A DNA stretch of 39,015 bases from Candidatus Aenigmatarchaeota archaeon (GCA_018304565.1 JAGVVX010000007.1:1-39015), one strand, 5' to 3'; positions 22,775 through 31,565 are shown, counted from the stretch's first letter. Translations and numbers: made by a program. The notes: generated by a model not told the origin, from the sequence alone.

Positions 22775-24666
22775 AAATTTCCAATCCTCTGTAAAAGAAA
22801 CTCTGGGGCTGTGTAAAAAATATTGAATATATAGCCTGTTTTCTTGTAGTCGGTTATATCTTTGTCTACCATCCACTTAAGAATTTTCACCCTTTTCCTG
22901 ATTTCCTCTTGTATATAATCTTCTGACATGTTAGTGCTATCAGACAGCTTTTTCAGGATTACGCTGTTTTCCTTTACAACATAAACATCTGCCTTGGGAT
23001 CCCACACAAAAACTTCGTTTGTTATGGGTAGTTTTGTATTACTGTCGTAACCTATAACTTCTGTTACACTTGCTATCCTTCTTTTGTAGCGCCTTTCCTG
23101 GCGTATTCGCTTGATAAATATGACGACGTCCAGATTCTGCATAAGGTTTGCGGGCAGGCTTATTGGAGGATTGGTGAGCCTGTCAACAAGCTTTTGGAAA
23201 TTCTCTGCGTGTAGCGTAGACATGCCAGGATGCCCTACGGCCATTTGTTGAAATAGCACATAGGCTTCTTTGCCTCGCACCTCGCCGACTATTATGTAAT
23301 CAGGCCTTTGCCTGAGTGATTCTCTCAAAAGTTCAAACATATCCACTTTCCCTGTTTCTGATATCACGGCGCGGGCAACCTCAGGTATCCAGTGCGAGTG
23401 TGGTAAGCGCAGTTCTGGCGTATCTTCGATGCTCACGATCTTCATTTGTGGTTTTATGAACATCGACAAGACGTTGAGCAAGGATGTTTTTCCGCTTGCG
23501 GTTCCGCCGCAAATCAGCACGCTAGCTGCATGTTCAATAAGGAACCAGAGAAAAGCAGTTATGCGCAGGTCAGCTGTCCCGAACTTTATAATGTCTACAG
23601 GTGTTAGCGGTTTTTCAGTAAACATTCTTATGGTGAAATTACTTCCACGCCTTGCTATGTCGCTTCCAAGTGTTGCTTGCACCCTGGAACCGTCGAGAAG
23701 AGATGCGTCAAGCAGCGGATGCGAAACCGATATGACTTTGTCGCATCTTTCTGCAAGCTTGTTCACGAACAAGTCAAGTTCATCCTTGTTGTCGAAAGTT
23801 ACGTTGGTTCTTAAGGACCCCAATCGTGGATCGCGGTGATATACATACAGAGGTATGTTTGCACCGTCGCATGATATGTCTTCAAGGCTCCTGTCGTTGA
23901 GTATGGGCTCTATCATCTCGAGCCCGATAAAATCCCTCAGAACGTAGTACTTTACCACCTCTCTATTTTCCCTGTTTAATACCTTGAAGAAGTTCATGCC
24001 CTTCTCGACTATTTCATCCAGACGCACGATAGCTTCTCTTTTCCTGACCTGAGCAAAATTCACGTCTATTTTTTGCTGGGCGTATTCCTTTACTTCAGCA
24101 ACAAGTTTCTTCAGATTAGCATCCAGGGGCGGTTCGATGACATTGTAAATAATTTCGTTGGTTGCACGGTCAAAAAAAATATGCGCATATGCAAAGACCC
24201 TTTCGCCTTCTTTGGGTTGTTTTGGTATAAGGGGATATTTTATGTTCAGAGCCCTTAGCTCTTCGAGCGTTGTTTCACCGCCACCTATGATATCCACGTG
24301 CTCAGAAATTTCCGGTACTTTTATGCCAACAGGTTTTTCTTCAGGTTCCGGGTTTTCAGTTCTCACAGTCATTGTGGCAGCAGTCGCCGCCGTTGCGAGT
24401 CCCTGATTTGCCGGCTGCATGCCGTAAACAGGCGTTAGGATGCCTGTTCTTATCCCTTCGCCTTGGACGGCAGCTCCTCCCTGAAAAATATTGGCGAATA
24501 TGTCTTGAGATTGAGGACTTGAGCCATAGGCTCTAAGTGTCTGGTAGTCCCTTTGAGCCGGTTTTATTTTTAATGTAAGGGTTCTCGTTCCGGTCCCCGT
24601 TTTTATTCTAAGCATTACCTTCTTAGTTTTCCCCGTATCCGTACTTTCTTTCTGTTTCAGCATCAT
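22768..24666 (-). CDS. type II/IV secretion ATPase (GspE/TadA/ArlI family)
   Basis: 632 residues. The N-terminal 110 or so residues are low-complexity and Ala/Gly/Gln-rich. The ATPase core shows Walker A GGTASGKTS (residues 387-395), the Asp box VSIEDTPELRL, the His box VGHPGMSTLHAENF and Walker B YIIVGEVRG (457-465). It powers assembly of pilin-like subunits from the cytoplasmic face. The ATG overlaps the upstream pilin-like gene by 4 nt. No archaellum-specific neighbours (ArlH, ArlG, archaellins) are seen, so a pilus is more likely than an archaellum. Confidence 0.93.
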   Translation of the reverse strand: MMLKQKESTDTGKTKKVMLRIKTGTGTRTLTLKIKPAQRDYQTLRAYGSSPQSQDIFANIFQGGAAVQGEGIRTGILTPVYGMQPANQGLATAATAATMTVRTENPEPEEKPVGIKVPEISEHVDIIGGGETTLEELRALNIKYPLIPKQPKEGERVFAYAHIFFDRATNEIIYNVIEPPLDANLKKLVAEVKEYAQQKIDVNFAQVRKREAIVRLDEIVEKGMNFFKVLNRENREVVKYYVLRDFIGLEMIEPILNDRSLEDISCDGANIPLYVYHRDPRLGSLRTNVTFDNKDELDLFVNKLAERCDKVISVSHPLLDASLLDGSRVQATLGSDIARRGSNFTIRMFTEKPLTPVDIIKFGTADLRITAFLWFLIEHAASVLICGGTASGKTSLLNVLSMFIKPQMKIVSIEDTPELRLPHSHWIPEVARAVISETGKVDMFELLRESLRQRPDYIIVGEVRGKEAYVLFQQMAVGHPGMSTLHAENFQKLVDRLTNPPISLPANLMQNLDVVIFIKRIRQERRYKRRIASVTEVIGYDSNTKLPITNEVFVWDPKADVYVVKENSVILKKLSDSTNMSEDYIQEEIRKRVKILKWMVDKDITDYKKTGYIFNIFYTAPEFLLQRIGNLW

Positions 24667-25109
24667 GATATTCTCAGCCTTCTAAGAACTATGTTTTTTC
24701 CGTTGGCTCTTATTTCAGCTATCCTGGCCGTGCTAACAACGTCCCCTTTGGCGCAAAATGCATTGTCGCTAATACAATTTTCTTGGGTTATATTAAAAAG
24801 TTTCTGGGTCACGTTTATTTCGCTGTTCAGCAGGTCAGAGACTACAATATAGTCGTTTTTCAGGGAAATTGAATACTGCCTCCCAGACATTTTCTCCGGC
24901 AACGGTATCCTGACAGATATGTTACCGCTTTCTACCGCTTTCGCCGCCGCGGCAGATACGGTATTCGCGATTGCCCTGAAATTGTCTTTAATGGCTATTT
25001 CAGTTGTTTTGTCCTGGGCTTTCTGAAAGCTAAATATCACGTAATTTGCAATAGCTATTCCAATAGCAAAAAGAAGAATCTCGCCTATGATTATGTTCTG
25101 GCCTTTCAT
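24663..25109 (-). CDS. pilin-like protein
   Basis: 148 residues. MKG followed by QNIIIGEILLFAIGIAIAN is a class III signal-like start with Gly at -1 and a hydrophobic helix. The mature part is strand-rich and ends in charged residues (IVLRRLRIS). It is probably a minor pilin or pilin-like subunit. The ATG overlaps the stop of the upstream gene (ATGA), and its own stop overlaps the ATPase start, which marks tight translational coupling. Confidence 0.78.
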   Translation of the reverse strand: MKGQNIIIGEILLFAIGIAIANYVIFSFQKAQDKTTEIAIKDNFRAIANTVSAAAAKAVESGNISVRIPLPEKMSGRQYSISLKNDYIVVSDLLNSEINVTQKLFNITQENCISDNAFCAKGDVVSTARIAEIRANGKNIVLRRLRIS

Positions 25110-25717
25110 ACTATATCTATTGAGACGACCGTGTTTATTAAATTTTCAGTCTGCTGCGTCCCAGTGTTTTCAAGATACAATGTGTGCCCTTGGCCGGAGG
25201 TCGCGTCGCTACCCGTCAAGACAATCTGGTAAGACACAACACCTTCTGTTCTGAGCAAGATGTAATTGAGCCTGTATGTAGTCACATAGCTGTTTGTACC
25301 TAGTTCCCTGCTTGTTAAGCAAAGAACTTCTGGTTCATTGACAGCCCAGGTGCCTTCTATCCTGCTGCATTCGTTCCTGCCAAGCGGTATTTCAGCTTCA
25401 GTTGCGTATATTGTTCCCTGGGTATCGACTATTAGTTGAACCCTTGGACCAGCAGGGTCGTTTGGCAAGAATTTTATTGTTCCGGGGATTGTGATAACCA
25501 GCTGGTCTCTGCCGCCGTTGTTGGCAATAAATTTGATTTTGCTGCTGAGCGTTTTCATGAATTCTTCCGAGCTTTCAAGGACAGACGCATCCTTGCTTTT
25601 TTGTATAAGCGGCATGCCCCAAAAGAGAATAGAACCCACAACGCCTATCAGAACGCCTGTTATGAGCAATGTGGTAATAACTTCATGCTGGCCTTTGAGT
25701 TTACTCATATATTTCAT
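25106..25717 (-). CDS. pilin-like protein
   Basis: 203 residues. The start MKYMSKLKG then QHEVITTLLITGVLIGVVGS has Gly at -1 and Glu at +3, a class III signal-like arrangement, followed by a hydrophobic helix. The rest is strand-rich with two Cys that could form a disulfide (NECSR, VLCLT). ATGs at 25717 and 25708 are both possible; nothing decides between them. It is the second gene of the operon and overlaps the third by 4 nt. Confidence 0.75.
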   Translation of the reverse strand: MKYMSKLKGQHEVITTLLITGVLIGVVGSILFWGMPLIQKSKDASVLESSEEFMKTLSSKIKFIANNGGRDQLVITIPGTIKFLPNDPAGPRVQLIVDTQGTIYATEAEIPLGRNECSRIEGTWAVNEPEVLCLTSRELGTNSYVTTYRLNYILLRTEGVVSYQIVLTGSDATSGQGHTLYLENTGTQQTENLINTVVSIDIV

Positions 25718-25796
25718 TTGGCAAGAGCCATCTAAATAGGTTTCTCTGCCCGTGATTCGGAGATGCAGCTTCTCCCGAGATCAAGAACGATATGAT

Positions 25797-26207
25797 TTAG
25801 GCGTGCCTTGCTATTTTTTGTTTCGCCAGGCTCGAAAGTATCACGGCATTGACGCGTTTTTCGAGCTTCATTAGCCTTTCGTCCATCTTTTTATCTGCGT
25901 CAGAAGTGTTTTCCGGAATTTCTGTTTGTTTGCCGCTTTCCTCTGATGCCGCGATTTCAATCCTGCTTACGAAGTCATTGACCTTCACAATAAGCATGTT
26001 GACGTTCTCTGCAAGGTCTGAAACCCTGCTTATCATCTCGGAATTGACCTTTACGATGTCCTCAACCAGCTCCTGGTTGGACTTTATTATCTCAAGAACT
26101 TCCCTTATAGTTTCATGAGAAATAGTCCTTTTTTCAACTACTTCCATCTTCCTTTCCAGGCGCCTTATTGGGCTCAAGGGAACAAGTTCGTACTCTTCTT
26201 CGTCCAT
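25797..26207 (-). CDS. coiled-coil protein, first gene of the pilus operon
   Basis: 136 residues, highly charged, with no membrane segment. The N-terminus MDEEEYELVPLSPIRRLERK is followed by a long predicted coiled coil (residues about 20-80) and a second helix near 105-130. Its position at the head of the pilus operon, just before two pilin-like genes, suggests a cytoplasmic accessory such as the archaellum proteins ArlC/D/E, but I cannot show homology. The transcript begins near 26345 and has a leader with three hairpins. Confidence 0.7.
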   Translation of the reverse strand: MDEEEYELVPLSPIRRLERKMEVVEKRTISHETIREVLEIIKSNQELVEDIVKVNSEMISRVSDLAENVNMLIVKVNDFVSRIEIAASEESGKQTEIPENTSDADKKMDERLMKLEKRVNAVILSSLAKQKIARHA

Positions 26208-26215
26208 GACAAATC

Positions 26216-26295
26216 CCTTTCTTTTCTAAAAGAAAGGCCTTTGTATGCTCAAAGAACCAAAGGTTCTTTGGCATCTCAGAAACCTTTGGTTTCTG
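26216..26295 (-). repeat. three tandem hairpins in the pilus operon leader
   Basis: Hairpin 1 (26216-26237) pairs CCTTTCTTTT with AAAAGAAAGG. Hairpin 2 (26250-26270) pairs CAAAGAAC-type arms, CAAAGAACC/GGTTCTTTG. Hairpin 3 (26277-26295) pairs CAGAAACC with GGTTTCTG. The linkers TATGCTC and GGCAT also occur at 12614-12671 around unrelated stems. They lie between the promoter at 26371-26380 and the first pilus gene, so they are probably transcribed into the leader. Confidence 0.65.
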
Positions 26296-26370
26296 AAGAT
26301 TTCCCAAAGAAAATTCAAAGACCTTCCATTTTTTCTTGATATCTTAACTTAATTATTATAATCTCAGACG

Positions 26371-26380
26371 GTATATAAAG
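26371..26380. promoter_or_regulatory. TATA-like box, pilus operon and divergent gene
   Basis: GTATATAAAG reads as CTTTATATAC on the minus strand and suits the pilus operon. A second box, TTGTATAAAA at 26391-26400, fits the plus-strand gene starting at 26446. Confidence 0.5.
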
Positions 26381-26445
26381 ATTGTCAAAATTGTATAAAA
26401 TCAAAGAAATTGACTTTTTATTTTCTTTTGCTTTTAGTAAAAGAC

Positions 26446-26976
26446 ATGACTAAGCGGTATTCTGAACGCGATGTACACAGAGCATTGGCTGGATACCGTG
26501 CTCACCACGATTCTATAGTACACAGGTTAATTCCATTGATTCCGCGCATCATGGATACGGTTGCAACCTTCAATCAGGATTATATGATTGCTACACAAAT
26601 TGACAGGGTCACGCAAGGAGATGTAGAAGCAGGAACTCTTACTGAAAAAGGCTTTATGTGCACAGAATTTTTCGCATATGCGGGCGGTAAAAAACCTAAA
26701 GATAAACCTATGCATGAGGTTTCCCTTGGCATTTTGTTAGATGTAGAGAGGAGGCCATTTGTTGCTGTTTCATCCGCAAAAGAGGCGGCAGAATATCTTA
26801 TGTCCGAGTGCCAGTTAGAGAGGAATTTAGAAGCAGGAAAAATGTTAAAATCTCCGCATACATGGTTTTTATTGTACGAAGAAGCTGAAGTTTTGGAAGG
26901 TGTAGATTTATCTGCTTTTGGTGTTTCAGAAACAGGCACGACAACTTCAATAATCAAACAAAGGAAAAAGCTGTAA
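26446..26976 (+). CDS. hypothetical protein, 176 aa
   Basis: I do not recognise the family. The product begins MTKRYSERDVHRALAGYRAHH, is mostly helical in the first 60 residues, then mixed, with a strand-like segment ILLDVERRPFVAVSSAK and a basic tail (IIKQRKKL). No membrane segment or catalytic signature is visible. I chose the ATG at 26446; the frame extends to a TTG at 26410 inside the promoter region. TATA-like boxes lie about 50 and 75 nt upstream. It is transcribed divergently from the pilus operon. Confidence 0.65.
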   Translation: MTKRYSERDVHRALAGYRAHHDSIVHRLIPLIPRIMDTVATFNQDYMIATQIDRVTQGDVEAGTLTEKGFMCTEFFAYAGGKKPKDKPMHEVSLGILLDVERRPFVAVSSAKEAAEYLMSECQLERNLEAGKMLKSPHTWFLLYEEAEVLEGVDLSAFGVSETGTTTSIIKQRKKL

Positions 26977-26981
26977 AAGAA

Positions 26982-27371
26982 TTAGCGTTCAATCCTTCCA
27001 AATCTAGAAAACCTTATCCCTAATTTCCCTGCTGGTTCGATGACGGTAGTGCCTTCATGTTCGTAGGTTTGAAGCCAACCCTCTCTTTTTGCTTCACCGA
27101 CATACCGTTTTTGTCTTTCAGGCAATTCATTTAGCGGCACGCCAGCAAACCACCCTATTTTCCCGGCGATAAGGGTGAAATATGGCATCAGCGCCTCTGA
27201 TCCTGCAGAAGGCAAACCAAGGCCAAAGCAACTCAACCTAGCTATTTGACCGTCTGCCAAAGGCGTGCCATCCAAGTTATACATCCTGTCAAGTTCTCTC
27301 GTAGCATCGCTTCTGTAAACTGCACTAAAACCGTTTTTCGCTTTATCCAATGGAATACAGTCTACTGGCAT
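26982..27371 (-). CDS. hypothetical protein, 129 aa
   Basis: I do not recognise it. The product begins MPVDCIPLDKAKNGFSAVYR, has a Gly-rich, possibly membrane-touching middle (LSCFGLGLPSAGSEALMPY then FTLIAGKIGWF) and a basic C-terminus (FSRFGRIER). The start could be a GTG at 27380, but AAGTGAG lies just before the ATG at 27371, so I chose the ATG. It follows thermosome on the same strand by 24 nt and could be co-transcribed, and it converges on the plus-strand hypothetical gene with 5 nt between stops. Confidence 0.6.
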   Translation of the reverse strand: MPVDCIPLDKAKNGFSAVYRSDATRELDRMYNLDGTPLADGQIARLSCFGLGLPSAGSEALMPYFTLIAGKIGWFAGVPLNELPERQKRYVGEAKREGWLQTYEHEGTTVIEPAGKLGIRFSRFGRIER

Positions 27372-27395
27372 TTGTCTCACTTGGTAAGAAAGAAC

Positions 27396-29033
27396 CTACT
27401 CCATGTCTTCCATGCCTTCGCCGCCCGGCATGCCCGGACCGCCCCTGCCCATGCCGCCGCCTGACTTTGAAGTTATGACGTCATCTATTCTTAGTATCAT
27501 CTCTGCGGCTTCTGTGGCAGACTTTATTGCCTGCGTTTTTATCTTCAGCGGCTCGACAACACCAAACTTTTTCATGTCAGCTATCTCGCCGTTAATGACA
27601 TCGATACCATAGGATTGCTTCCCTTTGTCGTGCTGTGACCTAAGGTTTACAAGTATGTCTATAGGATCCTTGCCTGTGGATTCAGCTAATGTCCTGGGCA
27701 GTATTTCCAGGGCTTCTGCATAGGCGTTTATGGCCAGCTGTTCGCGGCCGCCAACCGTCTCTGCATACTCCTTCATCCTTCGTGCAAGTTCTATCTCAAC
27801 AGCACCGCCGCCATAGACGACCTTGCCAACTTCAACTGCCGCTATGATACCCAGCACAGCGTCATCCATTGCGCGCTTTGCCTCGTCCACAACATGCTCT
27901 GTCCCGCCGCGCACCAGAATGGTTACTGCCTTCGGATCCTTGCATTCCCTTATGAAAATCATTTCTTCTCCTGCTATCTTCTGTTCCTCGACAAGCCCGG
28001 CGAAGCCCAGGTCGTCTTCCGAAAGCTCATCAATATTGCTGACAATATTCGCACCCGTGGCTTTTGCAAGCTTTTCAATGTCGCTTTTCTTTACACGTCT
28101 TGCGGCAACAATGCCGTCCTTCGCCAGATAATGCTGTGCCAAGTCATCAATACCTTTCTGGCAGAAAACAACATTGCATTTCGCCCCTGCGATTTTCTTG
28201 ACCATATCCTTCAGCATCTTTGACTCCTGTTCCAGGAATGCCTGAAGCTGGTCTGGTGATGTTATTCTTATTTCCGCATTAGTTTCAGTTTCCTTTACTT
28301 CCAGTGCACAATCGATCAGTGCAATTTTTGCATTCTTAATCTTCTTGGGCATGTTAGAATGGACAACTTCTTTGTCAATTACAAGGCCTTTTATCAGCTC
28401 CGTGTCGTCTATGCTTCCGCCCTGTTTTTTCTCTATCTTTATGTTGTCCTTGTCTATCGTCCCTTCATTGTCAGAAACAATCTTTACCGCTTCAAAAGCA
28501 AGTTTTGCCAGGCCCTCTTTTGCAGTTTCGCTTCCTTTGCCCGTCATCGCCGTCATTGCTATCTTTTCAAGCGTGTCCCTGTCATTGATGTCTACAGTCT
28601 CGCTGATATCGTTGAGCAGTTCCAGCGCCTTCAGTTTCGCCAGCCTGTAGCCGCGTACAATCATTGTCGGGTGAATTTCCTGCTCCAGCAAGCCTTCTGC
28701 CTTCTTGAGAAGCTCGCCAGCAATTATAACCGCAGTCGTTGTACCGTCCCCTACCTCGTCTTCCTGGGTCTTTGCAACCTCAACAATCATCTTTGCTGCC
28801 GGGTGCTCTATCTCCATTTCTTTAAGAATCGTGGCGCCGTCGTTTGTTATCGTCACGTCGCCTATAGAATCAACAAGCATCTTGTCCATGCCCTTAGGGC
28901 CTAATGTAGTCCGTATGCTTTCAGCTACTGCTTTAGCTGCCATTATGTTCCTTGACTGTGCATCCTTGCCTGTACTGCGCAGGGTGCCCTCCGGCAAAAT
29001 GAATATCGGCTGCCCGCCAAATTGTCCTACCAT
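27396..29033 (-). CDS. thsA: thermosome subunit (group II chaperonin)
   Basis: 545 residues, normal length. Chaperonin motifs include MLVDSIGDVTITNDGATIL, VGDGTTTAV near residue 96, GGGAVEIELAR near 400 and the Asp of the hydrolysis motif in KDPIDILVNLR region. The C-terminus is the Gly-Met-rich tail (GGMGRGGPGMPGG). It assembles into an eight- or nine-membered double ring that folds cytosolic proteins with ATP. A strong Shine-Dalgarno sequence AGGAGG lies 9 nt before the ATG. Archaea often have more than one subunit gene; only one is here. Confidence 0.97.
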   Translation of the reverse strand: MVGQFGGQPIFILPEGTLRSTGKDAQSRNIMAAKAVAESIRTTLGPKGMDKMLVDSIGDVTITNDGATILKEMEIEHPAAKMIVEVAKTQEDEVGDGTTTAVIIAGELLKKAEGLLEQEIHPTMIVRGYRLAKLKALELLNDISETVDINDRDTLEKIAMTAMTGKGSETAKEGLAKLAFEAVKIVSDNEGTIDKDNIKIEKKQGGSIDDTELIKGLVIDKEVVHSNMPKKIKNAKIALIDCALEVKETETNAEIRITSPDQLQAFLEQESKMLKDMVKKIAGAKCNVVFCQKGIDDLAQHYLAKDGIVAARRVKKSDIEKLAKATGANIVSNIDELSEDDLGFAGLVEEQKIAGEEMIFIRECKDPKAVTILVRGGTEHVVDEAKRAMDDAVLGIIAAVEVGKVVYGGGAVEIELARRMKEYAETVGGREQLAINAYAEALEILPRTLAESTGKDPIDILVNLRSQHDKGKQSYGIDVINGEIADMKKFGVVEPLKIKTQAIKSATEAAEMILRIDDVITSKSGGGMGRGGPGMPGGEGMEDME

Positions 29034-29225
29034 CTCAAATTCCTCCTCTACAAGTCATTTTCTACATCTTGCACAAACTGTGCATGGAAGTATACGACCT
29101 AAAAGCTTAAAAATGTTACTTTTCCGCAAGTTTTAAGAGTGTAGGAACCATTCTACAAGCATGGCAAGCCACATGGAGACGGGACGAAATATACAGCCGC
29201 CTTGAATGCAGTCAGAGGTCAGTCC

Positions 29226-29438
29226 ATGCTTGGATTGGTAACAGGCATCATTTCTCTAGAAGAGTATCAGGCGTTCGTTAGGCTGAGAGGCGATGCGAGA
29301 ACCGTGTCAAACGGCAGAGAGGTTCCTGTCTTGCCGTCAGAATGCGATGTTGCAACTACACGCAGAGTTGTCGGGAGGCTCATAGATACTTATGGATTAC
29401 AGGTTCCGGAAGGCGAGCTGGTTCTGAAACAGCTATAA
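29226..29438 (+). CDS. small hypothetical protein, 70 aa
   Basis: The product is MLGLVTGIISLEEYQAFVRL and then a mixed helical stretch ending GELVLKQL. No family is recognised. A TTG at 29202 is in frame, but AGAGGTC lies 5 nt before the ATG at 29226, which favours the shorter form. It sits between the divergent thermosome promoter and the stop of the HTH regulator, whose stop codon is one base away. It is small but has a site that decides its start, so I keep it with moderate confidence. Confidence 0.5.
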   Translation: MLGLVTGIISLEEYQAFVRLRGDARTVSNGREVPVLPSECDVATTRRVVGRLIDTYGLQVPEGELVLKQL

Positions 29439-29439
29439 T

Positions 29440-30330
29440 TTACCAGCCTTTGACGGCCCTGATTATGTCTCTTTTTGTCATGCTCTTTATTTCCCTTTCA
29501 TCGACCACCGGCAGCTCTATGTCGACTTTTTTCTTTGTTATCACCAGCACCGGCTTCTCGACGATCTCTGAAAACTTTATCAAGTAGTCTTCATTCTTCT
29601 CTATCTGTCTTGGGTTCTCCTCTGCGTCAGAGAAAACAAGGAATTTTTGCGTCTTTGCTATTATGTTAAATGGCGCTTGATGGACTAAGTCCGTGTCAAA
29701 ACCCATTCTTTGCAGGTCTTGTGAAATATCCCGTTCAAATCTTGTCAAAGGGCTGTTTTTTTCTTCTGGAAACTCAGTTTTCCAGAAGCTCATTGGGCTT
29801 GTTATCTTTCCTATCAGCCTCTCCAGCCTCTTGGCTGTATCCAAGTGCAGCAGCATCTTCTTCTTTTCATGTTCGTAAACGCTCTTTTTGGTGATCTTGA
29901 CCTTCTTGGCAAGCTGCGACTGGCTAAGACCTAGTTGCTTCCTACCTTCTCTTAGTTTTTCTGAGTCCACTTCCGCAAATAATCCGCCCTTAAACCTGTA
30001 TATTAGCGGCCAGTTGTCACGCACAAGTATGTTCTCAAGGGTCTTTGGCGTGAACGTTGGTATGTCAAATCTGTCGTAGACTATATCGTCGTAAAGGTTC
30101 TCCTTCCTTGTGTGCAGCCCTACAACGGCGGGAGACGCAAACAAGCTGCAGGCAAGTGTCTTCATGTTTGCAGCCTGCTCTTTCTGGAGCGAGTCAACGT
30201 TCTCAAGGACCTTAAGCAGCAGTATTTCAGACCTCTTGGCTATTATGTCAAAGCAGCCCCTGTACTCCGAGTAATTGTAGTCCGCTTTCTCAAGTATGCC
30301 TTCAACATCGTGCTTGAGCATAGTAATCAT
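29440..30330 (-). CDS. archaeal HTH-type transcriptional regulator
   Basis: 296 residues. A helix-turn-helix of the XRE/Cro type lies near residues 127-165 (LREGRKQLGLSQSQLAKKV and TKKSVYEHEKKK). The N-terminal 110 residues (CFDIIAKRSEILLLKVLENV) and a C-terminal 80 (FNIIAKTQKFLVFSDAE) look like two nuclease-fold-like units with a similar layout, as in the archaeal family of about 300-330-residue regulators found in many euryarchaea. ATGs at 30330 and 30321 are both possible. The target is unknown. Confidence 0.82.
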   Translation of the reverse strand: MITMLKHDVEGILEKADYNYSEYRGCFDIIAKRSEILLLKVLENVDSLQKEQAANMKTLACSLFASPAVVGLHTRKENLYDDIVYDRFDIPTFTPKTLENILVRDNWPLIYRFKGGLFAEVDSEKLREGRKQLGLSQSQLAKKVKITKKSVYEHEKKKMLLHLDTAKRLERLIGKITSPMSFWKTEFPEEKNSPLTRFERDISQDLQRMGFDTDLVHQAPFNIIAKTQKFLVFSDAEENPRQIEKNEDYLIKFSEIVEKPVLVITKKKVDIELPVVDEREIKSMTKRDIIRAVKGW

Positions 30331-30393
30331 AGTTACTTGTATACAGCATCTTTCTTAAAAACTTAAGGATCCTAAGAAGAAGCTACAGTAATC

Positions 30394-30649
30394 GGGCCGG
30401 TAGCTTAGCCTGGTAAGAGGAGAAACTACATTCCTGCGGAGAACGAAGTTCTCCGAGGTCTCAGAGAAGCTCCGCTTCTCTGCAGATCTCCCTCTACCCT
30501 CTTCCTAGAAAGAAGTAAGGTTGGAAGGAGAATAAGATATCTCTTCTGAGGAAAGAGCACCTGTCTTATACGACCTGTTCGGATAATAAACTGAATCCAA
30601 ACAGAACTAGGCTAGCAGGGGGTCGTGAGTTCAAATCTCATCCGGCCCA
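30394..30649 (+). tRNA. tRNA-Ile(TAT) with D-loop and anticodon-loop introns
   Basis: The acceptor stem GGGCCGG (30394-30400) pairs with CCGGCCC (30642-30648), discriminator A 30649. T arm GTGAG TTCAAAT CTCAT. Anticodon stem CCTGT (30560-30564) with GCAGG (30615-30619), loop CTTATA plus A30614, anticodon TAT at 30567-30569. The canonical intron is 30571-30613 (43 nt); CTTA pairs with TAGG to form the bulge-helix-bulge. The D stem GCTT/GAGC is split by about 139 nt near position 20/21 (about 30415-30553, ends within 2 nt). Its inner stem AGAGGAGA/TCTCTTCT begins right after the bulge. The D intron holds two perfect hairpins. Confidence 0.87.
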
Positions 30650-30984
30650 TCCTTCCCTTTCTTTCAGAAAGAAAGGTCTGGATCAACCCCAAAGAAACCA
30701 TGTAATATCTTGGGAGAAGCTGCTTCTCCGAGATCCCGGAATCCAAAGGATTTCGGGAATTCCAAAAAGCCGCGCTTTTTGAGAAATTTCATCCAAACTT
30801 GGGAAAAATTGAAAATTCCATTGCAGAACAACGAAAATTATTTATATGGCACCCAGTGATTAGTCACTTATTAAAAATAAAGTGGTGTCAAAAATGGCAA
30901 AGAGAAGAAAGAAATAATCCGATAAAGTCAAGATGAAGTCTAGAAACTGTTTAGAATATTGATATTTTTTCTTCAATCCCTGAC
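30650..30984. other. 335-base stretch without a clear gene: hairpins, a promoter and a tiny frame
   Basis: From 30712 to 30786 there are three consecutive hairpins: GGGAGAAGC-type arms (GGAGAAG/CTTCTCC), CCGGAATCC/GGATTTCGG and AAAAAGC/GCTTTTT. At 30839-30850 lies a TATA-like TTATTTATATGG, followed by an inverted repeat AGTGA/TCACT (30855-30868). After a short leader, an ATG at 30894 opens a frame of seven codons (MAKRRKK) that stops at 30915-30917. The rest, to the stop of the next gene, holds nothing I can name. Confidence 0.5.
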
Positions 30985-31485
30985 TTATCCAAGATAAGTC
31001 GTTTTCTCATCCTTGAATCTGAGCGTCTGCCAGCTCGTTGAAAGCTTTTTGCATACAGTCCGCAGTTCATCTTCCAGTTCATTATTCCAGAAGTCCCAAG
31101 TCTTCTTTATCCACTTTGCCGTCTCCCTTTCGTCAGGTTTCATGATGAGAAGGTTGTTTTCCCATTTGAGGACTTGTATCTTCTTGTAAAGCCTGAATAA
31201 CTTCTCCCTTTCAGCTTCAGTAAGCATGCTCTGCTCAAAAATGCCGGAAAAGGTTTCAGCCCCGCCTATGATAGGTTCAATTATTTTTTCGGTGAATGCG
31301 AAAAGTTTGTCAGATATCTCAAGTCTTATCTGCTCGAAAAGCTTTTCGTCTTTTTCGTCTTCTTGGAATTCTATTTTGAATGTGTTTTTCAATTCGTTCA
31401 AGTGCGGCAAATCAAATTTATCTTGCATTTTTTTGTATTTTTCGAGAATTTGTGGATTCATGTGATCAACCAGCGCTGAATTCAT
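30985..31485 (-). CDS. hypothetical helical protein, 166 aa
   Basis: Almost entirely helical and charged, with acidic patches (FQEDEKDEKLFEQIRLEIS) and Trp-rich C-terminal half (KWIKKTWDFWNNELEDEL; SWQTLRF). No family is recognised and there is no membrane segment. An AAGGAG sequence lies 2 nt before the ATG at 31485, a short spacing; the ATG at 31461 (MNPQILEKY) is the alternative start. The divergent neighbour is the UMP kinase-like gene. Confidence 0.65.
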   Translation of the reverse strand: MNSALVDHMNPQILEKYKKMQDKFDLPHLNELKNTFKIEFQEDEKDEKLFEQIRLEISDKLFAFTEKIIEPIIGGAETFSGIFEQSMLTEAEREKLFRLYKKIQVLKWENNLLIMKPDERETAKWIKKTWDFWNNELEDELRTVCKKLSTSWQTLRFKDEKTTYLG

Positions 31486-31565
31486 CGCTCCTTGCAGTTC
31501 TAAGTAACCAATAAACTATTAAAAAGCATTTTCCATAAAAAACCAATACAAACGGTGAATTTTCC

